A stretch of 64,000 nt of DNA from Phycisphaerae bacterium. GTDB lineage: Bacteria; Planctomycetota; Phycisphaerae; Phycisphaerales; Phycisphaeraceae. The DNA is taken from NCBI GenBank assembly GCA_030426385.1, contig JAUHYI010000011.1, positions 1 to 64,000 of the forward strand. The letters run 5' to 3'. A program made the translations under genes and the position numbers. A model generated the notes under the pieces. The model did no database searches, had not been told where the DNA came from, and worked only from the letters and a program-made list of their open reading frames with translations. Shown piece after piece: positions 16,907 through 25,266 of the stretch (within the stretch, counting starts at the first letter, position 1; each line of letters begins with the position of its first letter).

Positions 16907-17758
16907 ATGTGGTTGGTAAATACGATTGCGGCATTGCGGGAAAAACGACGGGCATTATCCGGGCGCGTGGCATTGGTACCGACGATGGGGGCCTTGCATC
17001 GCGGGCACTTGTCGTTGATCGATGTGGCGCGTACGTTGGCGGATCATGTGATCGTGACGGTGTTCGTGAATCCGACGCAGTTCGGAGCGCACGAGGATTT
17101 GGCACGCTATCCGCGGGACCTGGGCGCGGATGTGAAACTATGTGAAGCGGCCGGCGCGACAGGCGTGTTTGCTCCGTCGGTGGATGAGATGTATCTGCCG
17201 AAAGTGCCTGCGTGTGAAGTGGTCGTGCCTGCGATTGCCGCGGATTTGGAAGGGCGATGTCGGCCTGGACATTTCGATGGGGTGTGTCGGGTGGTGTTGA
17301 AATTTTTTAATATTTGCGAGCCTGACCTCGCGTGTTTTGGCCGTAAAGATTATCAGCAACTGGTAATCATTCAGGCGATGGTGGCCGACTTGCATCTGGA
17401 TGTGGCGATCGCGCCGTGTCCGACGATTCGCGAAGGCGATGGCTTGGCGATGTCCAGTCGGAATCGCTTTTTGGATGATGACCAACGACGGCACGCGATC
17501 GGTTTGCATCACGCGCTGCGCGAAGCAGAGTCAATGGTGCACCGCGGCGAGATGGATCCTGCGGTGGTGGAGAATGCGATGTCGCGGATCATTCGTGCCC
17601 ATCACATGGATGTGGAGTACGCAGCGCTACGGCATCCAATGACGCTGAGGGCGTTGGATAGTGTGGACCTGTCAATGATCGGCAGCGCGGTGGCGCTGGT
17701 CGCAGGGCGAATGGGATCGGTGCGCCTGTTGGATAATCGTGTGATCGAGCCGGTGTGA
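16907..17758 (+). CDS. panC: Pantothenate synthetase (pantoate-beta-alanine ligase)
   Basis: A 283-residue enzyme that joins pantoate and beta-alanine with ATP in coenzyme A synthesis. Typical motifs are PTMGALHRGHLSLI (26-39) with the HxGH nucleotide site (31-34), VNPTQFGAHEDLARYPR, CFGRKDYQQLVIIQ and the KMSKS-like loop GLAMSSRNRFL. The length is normal for the family. The start at 16907 (MWLVNTIAALREKRR) fits homologues. panB and panD are not in view. Confidence 0.96.
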   Translation: MWLVNTIAALREKRRALSGRVALVPTMGALHRGHLSLIDVARTLADHVIVTVFVNPTQFGAHEDLARYPRDLGADVKLCEAAGATGVFAPSVDEMYLPKVPACEVVVPAIAADLEGRCRPGHFDGVCRVVLKFFNICEPDLACFGRKDYQQLVIIQAMVADLHLDVAIAPCPTIREGDGLAMSSRNRFLDDDQRRHAIGLHHALREAESMVHRGEMDPAVVENAMSRIIRAHHMDVEYAALRHPMTLRALDSVDLSMIGSAVALVAGRMGSVRLLDNRVIEPV

Positions 17759-17780
17759 AAATGAATGCGTGAGATGACTG

Positions 17781-17827
17781 ATACCAATCCCGCAAATTAC
17801 ACACGCGAGTTTTTAACGGGATGGTAT
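17781..17827. mobile_element. Collapsed MITE-like element (near-palindrome), copy 3
   Basis: A 47-bp near-palindrome: ATACCAATCCCG at the left and CGGGATGGTAT at the right, with ACTCGCG-type inner ends joined back to back. It matches the two ends of the 8504 and 9734 elements with the interior lost. It lies just after panC. Confidence 0.6.
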
Positions 17828-17867
17828 GAGTGAAGCCAGTGAGGATGAGTGTAGGGGGTTGGATGAG

Positions 17868-17901
17868 TGGTGTGTGTGGCGGGGGATATGTGGGGGGGGT
17901 T
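17868..17901. repeat. G-rich micro-repeat
   Basis: A short GTGTGTGGCGGGGGATATGTGGGGGGG run between panC and the 3' end of the leftward gene. It belongs to the dispersed ATGTGGGGG family. Confidence 0.6.
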
Positions 17902-18874
17902 ATCGAAAGAATAGTGACCAGAGGATGATCATTTCGACGGTCAAGACGGCACAGGTGATCATGGCGATGCGCATGCGTCGGCGGGTTTGCGGCGTGGTGC
18001 GCGGCGGGGCGATCATGGAAAGCTGAGCTTCGCCTGCGTGGGCACAACGTAACGATCGGTGGCCACGCCGGGCTTGATCCTGAATCACAGCAATGACCAG
18101 GTTGGCATCGAACACGGTCAGGCCCAGCATGCGGCCAAGTTTGATCAGACGTTCGCGTTTGTCCGGGCTGATCATGGTGCCCTCAAGCTGTTCGCAGGTC
18201 CGCACGGCTAACACCCAACGCGGATCCCCCGCACTCTGAATTCCACCCCCCACACCCCCCACATTCCCCCCCACATTTCCCCCAGCATTTTCCCCAATGG
18301 TCCCGCTTGCATTTGCCCCTCGTTGCCGTGCGCGTTGTCGTTGCAATTCGGATTGGGAACGTGGGCCTGATGTGTCCGTGAGTTGGCGGAACGGCCCAGG
18401 GCGTGGTGAGCCTGGGCGCGGCCGCACGGGACGAATGGGTTGGACCAGCGAATCGGGGCGGGCGGGTGTGGGAGATTGGGGTTGTTCGGTAGTGGGTTGC
18501 GGCGGTGCCTGAGCGCCTGATTGCGTGGGTGCTTCCGGTTCAGGCTCGCTGCCGACCAGGCGTAAATACGGGATCGGCCCGTTGTTTTTATGGCGCTGCT
18601 CGGCAGAATCCCGATAGGACGTGGTCGAGCCGGGGGAACGCGTGGCGGGAGGGGTGGTCCCGGTGTTGGGGGACGTGAGAGGTGTGGTGGGCGTGGTGGG
18701 GAATGTGGGGGGGCGTAGCGATCGACGGCGAAGGGGATTGAGTAGCTTGGCAATCCGAGCGCGATCGCGGGTGCTGTGGCGGGATGGATCGTAGGATTCA
18801 CTCACTATTTTGAGGATATCACGGTTTGGCGAAATTCCAAGAAAAAAAGCGGTTGGCGAGATGGAATGCATCAT
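17900..18874 (-). CDS. Tail-anchored-like membrane protein of unknown function
   Basis: Up to 324 residues; the start is uncertain (ATG at 18874, or an in-frame GTG near 18803 at VSESYDPSRHS). The N-terminal third is basic, the centre (about 60-210) is low-complexity Pro/Arg/Gly linker, and a possible globular part follows (about 215-290: DPRWVLAVRTCEQLEGTMISPDKRERLIKLGRMLGLTVFDANLVIAVIQD). It ends in one hydrophobic segment (MRIAMITCAVLTVEMIILW) at the very C-terminus, as in tail-anchored proteins. The linker piece NAGGNVGGNVGGVGGG is coded by the C-rich micro-repeat at 18235-18296. It is divergent from 18911. Function unknown. Confidence 0.65.
   Translation of the reverse strand: MMHSISPTAFFLGISPNRDILKIVSESYDPSRHSTRDRARIAKLLNPLRRRSLRPPTFPTTPTTPLTSPNTGTTPPATRSPGSTTSYRDSAEQRHKNNGPIPYLRLVGSEPEPEAPTQSGAQAPPQPTTEQPQSPTPARPDSLVQPIRPVRPRPGSPRPGPFRQLTDTSGPRSQSELQRQRARQRGANASGTIGENAGGNVGGNVGGVGGGIQSAGDPRWVLAVRTCEQLEGTMISPDKRERLIKLGRMLGLTVFDANLVIAVIQDQARRGHRSLRCAHAGEAQLSMIAPPRTTPQTRRRMRIAMITCAVLTVEMIILWSLFFR
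18235..18296. repeat. C-rich micro-repeat inside a coding linker
   Basis: Repeated CCCCCCACATT-type words lie within the gene 17900-18874, where on the coding strand they give Gly-Gly-Asn-Val units. They share the word family of the intergenic G-rich tracts. Confidence 0.7.
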
Positions 18875-18910
18875 TTAGAATAAACTTCACCGGCAGGTGT
18901 ATTGCTGGAA

Positions 18911-19714
18911 ATGTCTAAGGAAAAAATAGTTATGCGGGTTTTGGATAATATTCTGGTGGGGTTCAAACGGCGGGGCGTGGGTGCTGGCCTGGGGGTAATT
19001 TGGGGGCTGGGGTGTATAACTGGGCTAATCTGGGGCGGGCCGCTTATCGGCGGAGGAGCAGTCTGGGCGGGGCCGGTCAATACCGCGACGCTGGATTCGG
19101 CTGATCCCGCCGATTCCGGTAATTCCGCTGATCCGACGCGCTCGGCCACGAATTCGCAAGACGCTTTGCCCGCAGAAACCGGAGTTGGTACCCAAACGGC
19201 ATCCGGAGCCGCGTCAGGAGCCACGACTGCCTCCACAGATGATCCCTCGAACATCTCCGCCCCCACTCTCCCCCCCCACACCCCTCACTTGCTCCCACAT
19301 ATCTCACCCGCAGTGTCTCCCCACGCGGCGGGGCCACACGAGGATGCGTATGGCAGCCCGAATTCGCACGTGACGGATACGACGGAGGTGCCTGAATATG
19401 TGCAATCGCCGGTGCTGGAAGCGGAGTTTGGCCCGGAAACGCCGAAGGATTCGAGTCAACAGATTGTGCGTGACGACACGCCGATTCCTGCGCGAATGCT
19501 GGTCAGCGATTTGAATGCTTCTGAGCGTGAAATGTTTAGCGAATTGATCGAAGAGCGATTGGACAAGGCCGGCGTGGAATCGACCAGTTTGAGCCAAATT
19601 CTGCTGCTATCGCTGTTGGGGTTGGTGCCGTTGGCTTTGTTGGTTTTGTTGTACTGGTGGAAACAGCGAAGTTTGCAGATCTCTCGCCCGCGCTGGATCG
19701 ACGATGAAGTGTGA
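18911..19714 (+). CDS. Membrane protein of unknown function, two hydrophobic ends
   Basis: About 267 residues from the ATG at 18911; an ATG at 18932 with AAGGA ten bases before is also possible. A Gly-rich hydrophobic segment near the N-terminus (GLGVIWGLGCITGLIWGGPLIGGGAVWAG) is likely a signal or anchor. A low-complexity Asp/Ala/Ser/Pro region follows (about 50-150), with TLPPHTPHLLPHIS coded by another C-rich repeat. A short acidic region (about 155-215) precedes one strong membrane helix (ILLLSLLGLVPLALLVLLYWW) and a basic tail. I do not recognise a family. It is divergent from 17900-18874, with under 40 bp between the starts. Confidence 0.65.
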   Translation: MSKEKIVMRVLDNILVGFKRRGVGAGLGVIWGLGCITGLIWGGPLIGGGAVWAGPVNTATLDSADPADSGNSADPTRSATNSQDALPAETGVGTQTASGAASGATTASTDDPSNISAPTLPPHTPHLLPHISPAVSPHAAGPHEDAYGSPNSHVTDTTEVPEYVQSPVLEAEFGPETPKDSSQQIVRDDTPIPARMLVSDLNASEREMFSELIEERLDKAGVESTSLSQILLLSLLGLVPLALLVLLYWWKQRSLQISRPRWIDDEV

Positions 19715-19817
19715 ACGAAAGTCGGCCCGGCCAATTTTCTCGAAAAATGGTTGCAAGTTTGGCTGATGTCATTGTTGAACAATGATGAAAAAGCCGATAT
19801 GCTTCTGTGTTCCCAGA

Positions 19818-19890
19818 TCCCCGATAGCTCAGTTGGTAGAGCGTTCGACTGTTAATCGAATTGTCGCTGGTTCGAGTCCAGCTCGGGGAG
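19818..19890 (+). tRNA. tRNA-Asn (anticodon GTT)
   Basis: A 73-nt cloverleaf. The acceptor stem TCCCCGA pairs with TCGGGGA, with discriminator G. The D arm is GCTCAGTTGGTAGAGC, the anticodon stem TTCGA/TCGAA frames the loop CTGTTAA with anticodon GTT, and the T arm is GCTGGTTCGAGTCCAGC. CCA is not encoded. A terminator follows seven bases later. Confidence 0.97.
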
Positions 19891-19896
19891 TTTTCA

Positions 19897-19926
19897 CCGT
19901 CGTAGCAAGGCTGCGGCGGTTTTTTT
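19897..19926 (+). terminator. Rho-independent terminator of tRNA-Asn
   Basis: A ten-base-pair stem (CCGTCGTAGC with GCTGCGGCGG, two G-T wobbles) with the loop AAG is followed by seven T. This is the clearest intrinsic terminator in the window. Confidence 0.9.
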
Positions 19927-20041
19927 ATGCGCGAATTGAATCCTCCTCGGCTGGGGTGGTGACAAATTTCAGGTCGTTGTCTGATTGTGGCATCCGAGGG
20001 GGACGGCGTTCTTCGGCTTTTTGAGTCAGTATTCGAGCCAT

Positions 20042-20908
20042 TCATTGCGAAATTTGCAATAAACGCAGCGCATTGCCGCGAAGGATTTTGCCTTTGTCAT
20101 CGTCCGAAAGTTTGGCGCCATCAATGCGAGCCCGTTGGGCTGATGCGCTATAGAGCGGGGTATCGGTGCCAAAGAGAATACGTTCGACGCCGATCTGTTC
20201 GACGGCCCATTCGATCAGCCCTGACATCATGCTTTGGGCGCTGGAGGTGTCGGCATAGATGTTGCCATGCTTGGCTTGTTGAACGGCACGCACCTGATGC
20301 GTGGGATCGCCATCAAATCCGTTGCCGATGTGAGCGAGTATCAGGCGGGCGTTGGGGAAATCGTTGGCCGCAGGCACAAATGATTCGGGCATGCTGTTGG
20401 GATCGCCACTGTGCGTAAGAATCGTAGCGTTGCATTCAGCCGCAAATGCAAGCAGATCGTGAGCGTAGCGGGCGATTGGATAGACGTGTTCTTCGGGGTG
20501 AATTTTGATGCCCACGCACCAGGTTTCCTGGAGCATTTCTCGGGCTTGGTCGTATGTGGCGGGTCGCGTGGGATCGACCAGCACCCATCCGAGCAGCCCG
20601 GGGGTCTGTGGGATTATGCGTGCCAATTCTTCGTTGCCTGCGACCGCGTCGGCTCGGCCTCGCGGCATCAATCCACTCAACGGCGAAACGACTGTCCATG
20701 CAATATTGCATTGGGTTGCCCGGTCAGCGACTGTTGACGCATCCGCGCTCATGAAATCGGTCAGCAGCGGTTCTGTTTCATCGGTGCGTCGGAGGTAGGG
20801 GCCATAGTGACCATGAACGTCAATGGCCTCGATGGCATGCGATCGGTCGTAAGTAGATTGATCAGAAGGCGGCTGGGATTTTGTCGGCTGAGTCGAGTTA
20901 GTGGTCAT
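20042..20908 (-). CDS. Metal-dependent amidohydrolase-family hydrolase
   Basis: A 288-residue TIM-barrel protein of the amidohydrolase-2 family (COG2159 type). It has the metal motif HGH (32-34), KIHPEEH with a following His, ILTHSGD, LILAHIGNG and the late Asp motif ILFGTDTPLYSASAQRARI. Members hydrolyse or decarboxylate small carboxylates; here it may open a lactone or deacylate a sugar acid, by context only. Its promoter has an exact TATAAT (20916-20921) and TTGTTG (20939-20944) 17 bp apart, placing the transcript start at or next to the ATG. Palindromic operators shared with the divergent GntR gene lie in the same region. Confidence 0.8.
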   Translation of the reverse strand: MTTNSTQPTKSQPPSDQSTYDRSHAIEAIDVHGHYGPYLRRTDETEPLLTDFMSADASTVADRATQCNIAWTVVSPLSGLMPRGRADAVAGNEELARIIPQTPGLLGWVLVDPTRPATYDQAREMLQETWCVGIKIHPEEHVYPIARYAHDLLAFAAECNATILTHSGDPNSMPESFVPAANDFPNARLILAHIGNGFDGDPTHQVRAVQQAKHGNIYADTSSAQSMMSGLIEWAVEQIGVERILFGTDTPLYSASAQRARIDGAKLSDDDKGKILRGNALRLLQISQ

Positions 20909-20915
20909 GCAGGCA

Positions 20916-20944
20916 ATTATAATGCCTTTTAATTTTTACAACAA
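20916..20944 (-). promoter_or_regulatory. Sigma70-type promoter of the amidohydrolase gene, likely leaderless
   Basis: TTGTTG, 17 bp, then TATAAT on the minus strand. Only seven bases separate the -10 box from the ATG at 20908, so the message would begin at the start codon. A weak operator-like word (20920-20930) overlaps the spacer. Confidence 0.65.
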
Positions 20945-20981
20945 GACAAAAAGTCCTTGACTTTGCGGTTTTTTATTATTA

Positions 20982-20992
20982 ATATGGCATTT
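20982..20992. promoter_or_regulatory. Putative GntR operator, ATATGGCATTT
   Basis: One of a set of 11-bp words with the consensus AAATGNCATTT; one mismatch here. It lies between the divergent amidohydrolase and gntR-type genes. See the sites at 21085, 24163 and 24181. Confidence 0.55.
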
Positions 20993-21076
20993 AAAGTTGT
21001 CCGGTTGTTGATTATTCGCATGTGGCAGAGATGTGCCTCTGATTTGCCGAGTCGCCATTGAGCGAAAAGAAATGGC

Positions 21077-21104
21077 TTGCAATAAAATGTCATTTAATTA
21101 AGAT
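21077..21104 (+). promoter_or_regulatory. Promoter of the GntR-type gene with embedded operator AAATGTCATTT
   Basis: TTGCAA (21077-21082) and TAAGAT (21099-21104) are 16 bp apart. The perfect palindrome AAATGTCATTT (21085-21095) fills the spacer, so a bound repressor would block polymerase. This suggests autoregulation. Confidence 0.6.
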
Positions 21105-21202
21105 ATGACCCAGTGTAGTGAGGCTGTTAACCGTTCCGGGCAGGGCGTGTTTTCAGCGAGATGACAATGGGTAAATTGACTATTTAGTGAAGGATCATGC
21201 CT

Positions 21203-21916
21203 ATGAATGCGCAAAGTTCCATGACCGTTCCATTGACGGATAAGTTGGCTCGCAAAATCCAACAGCATATTGTTGAGGATGGATTGCAGGAGGGGGATTT
21301 TTACTTGACCGAAGAGCAGGTCTCGCAGCAGTTTGGGGCTTCGCGTCGAGTGGCGCGTGAAGCGATCGGCCAGTTGCGGACGCTTGATGTGTTACGTGCT
21401 CGCAAGCGCAAGGGATTAATTGTCGGTCAAGCGGATCCGGTGCGTTTGTTTTCGAGTGGGTTGGAATTGTTCGGGCGGAACATTGGTAATTTCAGAGAGT
21501 TGGCGGCGCTGCGTTATACGATTGAAGTGGGGGCGGTCGATCTGGCGGTAAGTCACGCAACCAAGGAGCAACTGGATCGGTTGACCGCAGCGGCAGAAGC
21601 TTATCGTCTTGCTGTTGACGGAACGATTGATGTGGAAGGATCAGATCGTGCGGAAGTTGATTTTCATGGCGTGATGCTTGAATGCACTGCCAGTTCAATG
21701 ATCACGAGCATGCAGGCAGTATTGCTCGAGTACATGCAGAGTTCGCCGTATGACCGCATGGATCGACAAGAGATGAGCGTTTCTGCGGTCGAGCATGAAA
21801 TGATTGCCGTCGCCATGCAATTGCGTGATCGTGAGCGCGTGCGGGCGCTGGTACGCCAGCACTTGGATAACACAATCAACTCAACGTCTGACGATCCCAA
21901 TCATGCGGGATCGTGA
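21203..21916 (+). CDS. FadR-family GntR transcriptional regulator
   Basis: A 237-residue regulator. A winged helix-turn-helix fills residues about 8-72 (LTEEQVSQQFGASRRVAREAIGQLRTLDVLRARKRKGLIV). The C-terminal all-helical FCD domain (about 90-225) has metal-binding His in DFHGVML, VEHEMI and RQHLDN, so it likely senses a carboxylate such as a sugar acid. The ATG at 21203 is preferred because AAGGA (21190-21194) is eight bases upstream; the ATG at 21197 would be too close. It heads a run of three genes with the sialidase-like and aldolase genes, and is divergent from the amidohydrolase gene. The palindromes AAATGNCATTT are its likely targets. Confidence 0.9.
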   Translation: MNAQSSMTVPLTDKLARKIQQHIVEDGLQEGDFYLTEEQVSQQFGASRRVAREAIGQLRTLDVLRARKRKGLIVGQADPVRLFSSGLELFGRNIGNFRELAALRYTIEVGAVDLAVSHATKEQLDRLTAAAEAYRLAVDGTIDVEGSDRAEVDFHGVMLECTASSMITSMQAVLLEYMQSSPYDRMDRQEMSVSAVEHEMIAVAMQLRDRERVRALVRQHLDNTINSTSDDPNHAGS

Positions 21917-21953
21917 TGTCTTCAATCATTCAACATGACATGTGGAGTCGTTT

Positions 21954-23141
21954 GTGATTAGTCCTGACGTATTTCAATTTGAACCAATCAGTGATGGATT
22001 TATTCATCGTTGTTCGCCAGGTGCGAACAAGCCCGTGGCGATGTGTTCGCGCTGCGTGGCATTGGACCGGGATAATCTGGTTGCCAGTTTTATGGTGCAT
22101 ACGGATTTGATGGTCAACGATTTTGCGCCGGTGTTGTGCCGTTCGCAAGATGGTGGTCAATCATGGAGCGACCCCGAGCGAATCTGGCCTCATCTGGAAT
22201 CGTCATTCAGTATTTCAGGATCGATCAGCCAGTCGAGTCTTGACTCGAAACATTTGTTTTATTACGGATCGCGTTGCCCGATCGATACGCCTGGCGAAGC
22301 ATCGTTTGATCCGACGCGTGATGCGATCAAGGACAATCAATTGATCTGGGCTGAGTCGACCGATGGTGGCAATCATTGGACGGACCCGATGGTGATCGAA
22401 CGACCGATCCCCGGATCATCCGAAGCGCCGGGCCCGATCTGTTGTCTGGCCAACGGCGATTTGATCGGATGCTACGTGCCGTACAACACGTTCGATCCTG
22501 ATGTGCAGGTGCAACGCAATCAGGTGATGGCCATGATTCGTCGTCACGGCGATCAATCGTGGACGCATGCACGTGCCCTCGATTTTAAGACACCCAGTGA
22601 CAGTGGTGCCGAATCCTGGGTTGTTCAACTGACAAATCGCCTTGTTTTTGCGGCATCCTGGCATTTTAGTTACGACCAAGGCGTCGATAGGCCAAATGCT
22701 TGTGCGGTGTCTGAGGACGGCGGCGAAACCTGGGGGCCTACATGCAGCACGGGCATCATGGGCCAATCGTTGGCCTTGTTGCCACAAGCTGAAGGCCGAG
22801 TGCTCATGGCATACAACCAACGCAATCATGAGCGTCCCGGCATCGGTCTGGCATTGGCCCAACCGAGTGCGGATGGTTTTGGATTGCTGGCCGACACCAT
22901 GATCTGGCGCGCCGAACGCAATACACGTGCCGATGTGGTGGGCAATCAGTCCATGTCCGATTTTGCCAATTTTGCTTTCGGTGAACCATCACTGACGGCG
23001 CTGACGGATGGTTCAGTGCTTCTGACATTCTGGTCGCTGCAACCACAAGCCGAAGGTATTCGCTATTTGCATTTTCAAGTCAATAAATCGGTAGAACGAT
23101 CATCAAGTGATCGCTCGCCATCCAGTGAGGTGCTCGCATGA
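21954..23141 (+). CDS. BNR/sialidase-like six-bladed propeller protein
   Basis: A 395-residue protein without a signal peptide. It has three Asp-box repeats (SxDxGxxW): SQDGGQSW, STDGGNHW and SEDGGETW. The start is set at GTG 21954, because GGAG lies six bases before it. Sialidases of this fold release sialic or similar nonulosonic acids, but many planctomycete members of this group are exo-alpha-sialidase-like proteins of untested activity, and lack of a signal peptide argues for a cytoplasmic oligosaccharide substrate. Its stop overlaps the next start by four bases (ATGA), so translation is coupled to the aldolase. Confidence 0.8.
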   Translation: MISPDVFQFEPISDGFIHRCSPGANKPVAMCSRCVALDRDNLVASFMVHTDLMVNDFAPVLCRSQDGGQSWSDPERIWPHLESSFSISGSISQSSLDSKHLFYYGSRCPIDTPGEASFDPTRDAIKDNQLIWAESTDGGNHWTDPMVIERPIPGSSEAPGPICCLANGDLIGCYVPYNTFDPDVQVQRNQVMAMIRRHGDQSWTHARALDFKTPSDSGAESWVVQLTNRLVFAASWHFSYDQGVDRPNACAVSEDGGETWGPTCSTGIMGQSLALLPQAEGRVLMAYNQRNHERPGIGLALAQPSADGFGLLADTMIWRAERNTRADVVGNQSMSDFANFAFGEPSLTALTDGSVLLTFWSLQPQAEGIRYLHFQVNKSVERSSSDRSPSSEVLA

Positions 23142-24097
23142 CAATGACACGACTAACATCTGAAACACTTCATGGGGTATGGTTGGCATTACTCACGCCA
23201 TGGACTGACGCTGACGAGTTGGATGAGTCATGTTTCGCTGACGAAATTCGTGGCTTGGCTGGGGTGGGTTTGCATGGCGTGTACACCGGAGGGACGACCG
23301 GTGAATTTTACGCGCAGGATAATCTCACATTCGAACGTATTACTAAAATCGCATGTCATGAAGCGCATGCCTTGGACATGCCGATTCAAATCGGTTGTAC
23401 GACAACCAACACGCGTGATACTCAACATCGGATTCGCTTCGCGGTTGATGCTGGTGCCGACGGCATCCAGGTGGCGATGCCTTACTGGCTTGAACTGAAT
23501 GATCGTGAAGCGATCGGATTTTTTGAAGGCGTTGCGAAAGCGGCGCAGGATGTGCCGATCATCATGTATCACACATCGCGTGCTAAGCGTAAACTGCCGC
23601 CGACGTTAATTGGTCAGATTGTCAAGCGTGTTCCAACGCTCATCGGACTCAAAGACAGTTGCGATGCATCGACATTGCGACAGATTCTGCAAGAAGCTGG
23701 CGACGTGTCGATCATGGGTGGTGAGGCAGAAATGCTGAGCCAGATTCCTGCAGGCGGGCGCGGTACGTACAGCGCTATCGCGGGGATGAACGCTCGACTG
23801 GTACTCGACCTCTATGAGGCTTGCGTTGCTGGTCGGACTGCTGATGCCCGTCCGCTGCACGATGCGATCACGCACATGCTCGCCGAGGTCATCATTCCGA
23901 TGTACGAAGCAGACGGCCTTAATGACTCGGCGGTCGATCGTTTATTCCGTGAATTAGGTGGCGGCCACGTGGGGCTGCGATGTCGTAAGCCTTATCTGTC
24001 ACCCACAGCCGAACATGTCGATCGTCTGGCACGGTGGTGTACCGAACATGCATCGATGTTACTGGCTTTGGAGCCCCCGCTAACGGGCAATCGTTGA
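23138..24097 (+). CDS. DapA/NanA-family aldolase (dihydrodipicolinate synthase superfamily)
   Basis: A 319-residue class I aldolase barrel. The hallmark residues are present: GGTTGE (51-56), catalytic Tyr144 (IIMYHTS) and Schiff-base Lys172 (LIGLKDS), 28 residues apart as in the family. Such enzymes split or make 2-keto acids, including N-acetylneuraminate, 2-keto-3-deoxy sugar acids and dihydrodipicolinate. It is coupled to the sialidase-like gene, which makes a sugar-acid lyase role likely and lysine synthesis unlikely. Exact substrate open. Confidence 0.85.
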   Translation: MTMTRLTSETLHGVWLALLTPWTDADELDESCFADEIRGLAGVGLHGVYTGGTTGEFYAQDNLTFERITKIACHEAHALDMPIQIGCTTTNTRDTQHRIRFAVDAGADGIQVAMPYWLELNDREAIGFFEGVAKAAQDVPIIMYHTSRAKRKLPPTLIGQIVKRVPTLIGLKDSCDASTLRQILQEAGDVSIMGGEAEMLSQIPAGGRGTYSAIAGMNARLVLDLYEACVAGRTADARPLHDAITHMLAEVIIPMYEADGLNDSAVDRLFRELGGGHVGLRCRKPYLSPTAEHVDRLARWCTEHASMLLALEPPLTGNR

Positions 24098-24455
24098 GCC
24101 TCGGCATCGTTTGGGAGAGGGCGGAATGACATGTCAGGTAAATTGTGAAAAAGAATCAAATAAAATGCCATTTAATGTTGAAATGCCATTTAATTATGGT
24201 AAAGTGAGACCAGCCAAAATCGAGATGGTGAAACCGGGTCCAAATCACCGTCATCTCAATCCGGTTCAATCCGGCTCAATCCGGCTCATCGCGGTGAAGC
24301 GGCCAACCCTTCTCAGTCCCGCCCATTTAAGACAAATCTGCGTATGACCTTCGAATCCATCAGATTCGAACGTGCGAACCAATTCTTGTTTTGACAACGT
24401 AAGCCGTTTGATATCTACACCGGACCAAAAAGGTCCACCATTTTGGAGAAGAAAA
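24098..24455 (+). promoter_or_regulatory. Gene-free control region with twin operators before the PEP-CTERM gene
   Basis: About 360 bp without a gene. It holds two perfect palindromes AAATGCCATTT at 24163-24173 and 24181-24191, 18 bp centre to centre. TTGAAA (24178-24183) and TAAAGT (24200-24205) 16 bp apart form a likely promoter overlapped by the second operator. A CAATCCGG triplet repeat follows (about 24257-24288). The twin sites suggest that the GntR-type regulator at 21203 controls block B. Confidence 0.6.
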
Positions 24456-25199
24456 ATGAAAAGTTTATTTACCGCATTAACAGCACTGGGTGTTTTGGCA
24501 TTGAGCGCGACCGCCTGGGCCGATTATTCCACCGATTTTGAATCGCCCTTTGCCACCGGTGATTTGAGTGTGGCACCGTGGTCGACCGTCGCTGCTGGTG
24601 CGAATCCGGCCGGCAGCATTGTGAGCAGTACGATCGATACCGCGAACAACAATACCAAGGTGCTCCATATCCCCGGCACCGCTAGTGCGACATGGGTTGA
24701 CACCGGAGCGGGCGTGGAAACGGGAACGTTGGCGTTTGATCTATTGATGAGTGGTGTCGCGCCGCACCCAACGTTTACACTTATCGCTGGTGTCTCGGAC
24801 GTTTCGGGTGGTCACGCGGTCCGCTGGGCGATTAGTAATGTGGCAGGGGGAGCCGATATGGATTTGCGTATTTATGATCCGGGCCTGGGGACCACGGCGG
24901 TGGTGCTGACCGATTTTATGGCGAAGGACAGCTGGACCAATATCAAGATAGATTTCAATTCAGTGACCGACACGTATGCATTAGCGGTCAATGATGTGCC
25001 TCAATTCACCGGTCAACCATACTGGGGCAGTATCAGTGAAATCCATCGTGTGTATTGGGGTACTTCCGCATACACCGACCAGATCGATAACTTCAGCTTG
25101 CTCTCGCCTAGTCTTGAGATCCCCGAGCCAGCGAGTCTGTTGCTTCTGGGTGTGAGCGGTTTGATGGTGGCTAGTCGTCGCAAACGAGCTACGGCCTAA
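24456..25199 (+). CDS. PEP-CTERM sorted exported protein
   Basis: A 247-residue protein; ATG at 24456 with GGAGAA six bases upstream. It has a signal peptide ([22 protein letters not shown]), a beta-rich region resembling a concanavalin/LamG-like fold (about 25-215), and the sorting tail [26 protein letters not shown]: Pro-Glu-Pro, hydrophobic segment, basic end. PEP-CTERM proteins are processed by exosortase and sent to the surface or biofilm matrix. It is followed directly by a pseudopilin and then by giant glycosidase genes. It is the first of three such pairs in this window. Confidence 0.9.
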   Translation: MKSLFTALTALGVLALSATAWADYSTDFESPFATGDLSVAPWSTVAAGANPAGSIVSSTIDTANNNTKVLHIPGTASATWVDTGAGVETGTLAFDLLMSGVAPHPTFTLIAGVSDVSGGHAVRWAISNVAGGADMDLRIYDPGLGTTAVVLTDFMAKDSWTNIKIDFNSVTDTYALAVNDVPQFTGQPYWGSISEIHRVYWGTSAYTDQIDNFSLLSPSLEIPEPASLLLLGVSGLMVASRRKRATA

Positions 25200-25266
25200 A
25201 TCTAATGAAGGCCACGGTAATTCTTCGTGGTTCGGAGTCGGAACCTGGATTCACAAGACACTGAAG

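Noticed and set aside
25200-25266. Terminator after the first PEP-CTERM gene
   Set aside because: A small CCACG/CGTGG hairpin is present but short and without a T run; read-through into the pseudopilin is more likely.
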